This document shows positions 5,603 to 5,773 of a DNA stretch of 5,773 nucleotides, piece after piece. Every line of letters starts with the position of its first letter. The first letter of the stretch is position 1. Source of the stretch: Candidatus Woesearchaeota archaeon (GTDB lineage: Archaea > Nanobdellota > Nanobdellia > Woesearchaeales > WJKL01); NCBI GenBank assembly GCA_019322455.1, contig JAHWIT010000042.1:1-5773 (forward strand), given 5' to 3'. Position numbers and translations under genes: made by a program. A model generated the notes under the pieces. That model was not told the DNA's origin and did not search any database. It saw only the letters and a list, made by a program, of their open reading frames with translations.

Positions 5603-5773
5603 CTGAAATAAAAAGAAAACTCTATAGAAGAGGAAGCAGTTTTGAGACAACTATACCTATGCCTTTACTTTTTGCTATTGATAAATCTAAGAAGCATAAT
5701 GTCATTTTCAAGTTTGATGAAAAAAGTAATAAGTGGTATGTTGAATTTGAGGAGATAAGATCAGATAGAATAA
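5599..5773 (+). CDS. SpoVT/AbrB-like small DNA-binding protein, copy 2 (3' end outside window)
   Basis: ATG at 5599 overlaps the preceding stop (ATGA), and 58 codons are open to the window edge; the final TAA bases are out of frame, so the stop lies beyond. The first 53 residues match copy 1 at 47 positions (changes K10R, D34N, V36I, S42K, R45K, C46W), with the conserved core RGSSFETTIPMPLLFAIDKS unchanged. The C-terminus diverges (EEIRSDRI against EEIERKKTAKK) but is at nearly the same length, so only a few codons should be missing. There is no ribosome binding site, so translation probably depends on coupling to the surface gene upstream. By analogy with copy 1, another surface protein gene may begin right after it. 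A role as DNA-binding regulator or as an antitoxin-like protein is inferred from the family only. Confidence 0.8.
   Translation, partial: MTEIKRKLYRRGSSFETTIPMPLLFAIDKSKKHNVIFKFDEKSNKWYVEFEEIRSDRI

Overview
The window looks like part of an archaeal chromosome, most likely from a DPANN-type lineage such as Woesearchaeota or Pacearchaeota; that placement is inference. The evidence is an archaeal-type glycyl-tRNA synthetase, AT-rich DNA with TTTAAATA TATA-box-like motifs, GGTGA- and GAGG-type ribosome binding sites, TTG starts, and large secreted proteins with the domain style common in these archaea.

Layout, all on the + strand: (1) 2-553, the 3' end of the glycyl-tRNA synthetase gene. (2) 554-844, a regulatory stretch with T-tracts, a dense set of repeated TATA-like and ATAAGTAT motifs, then a 40-codon reading frame at 730-852. 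Its first ten residues match the start of the small gene that follows, but it then runs into a GC-rich segment with a strong hairpin. (3) 845-1030, a small SpoVT/AbrB-like DNA-binding protein. (4) 1027-4221, a 1064-residue surface protein. (5) 4214-5602, a shorter 462-residue paralogue. (6) 5599 to the window edge, a second AbrB-like gene, open at its 3' end.

The genes from 730 onward overlap one another by 8 or 4 bases, so they are probably one translationally coupled operon. Two gene types alternate: small AbrB-like proteins (47 of 53 residues identical) and membrane-anchored surface proteins sharing an Ig-like domain, a 14-cysteine stalk module (74 of 108 identical), a transmembrane helix and a juxtamembrane motif. 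The ectodomains differ, and so do the cytoplasmic tails (helical GW domain versus long coiled coil). This looks like a duplicating [AbrB-like + surface protein] cassette. A plausible but unproven reading is that the small proteins regulate or sense the linked surface genes.

The points most worth following up are the truncated third AbrB-like start with its GC-rich replacement, the alternating overlapping array, the apparent nesting of a GLUG-repeat domain inside a GEVED domain, and the very high density of N-glycosylation sequons in the large protein.
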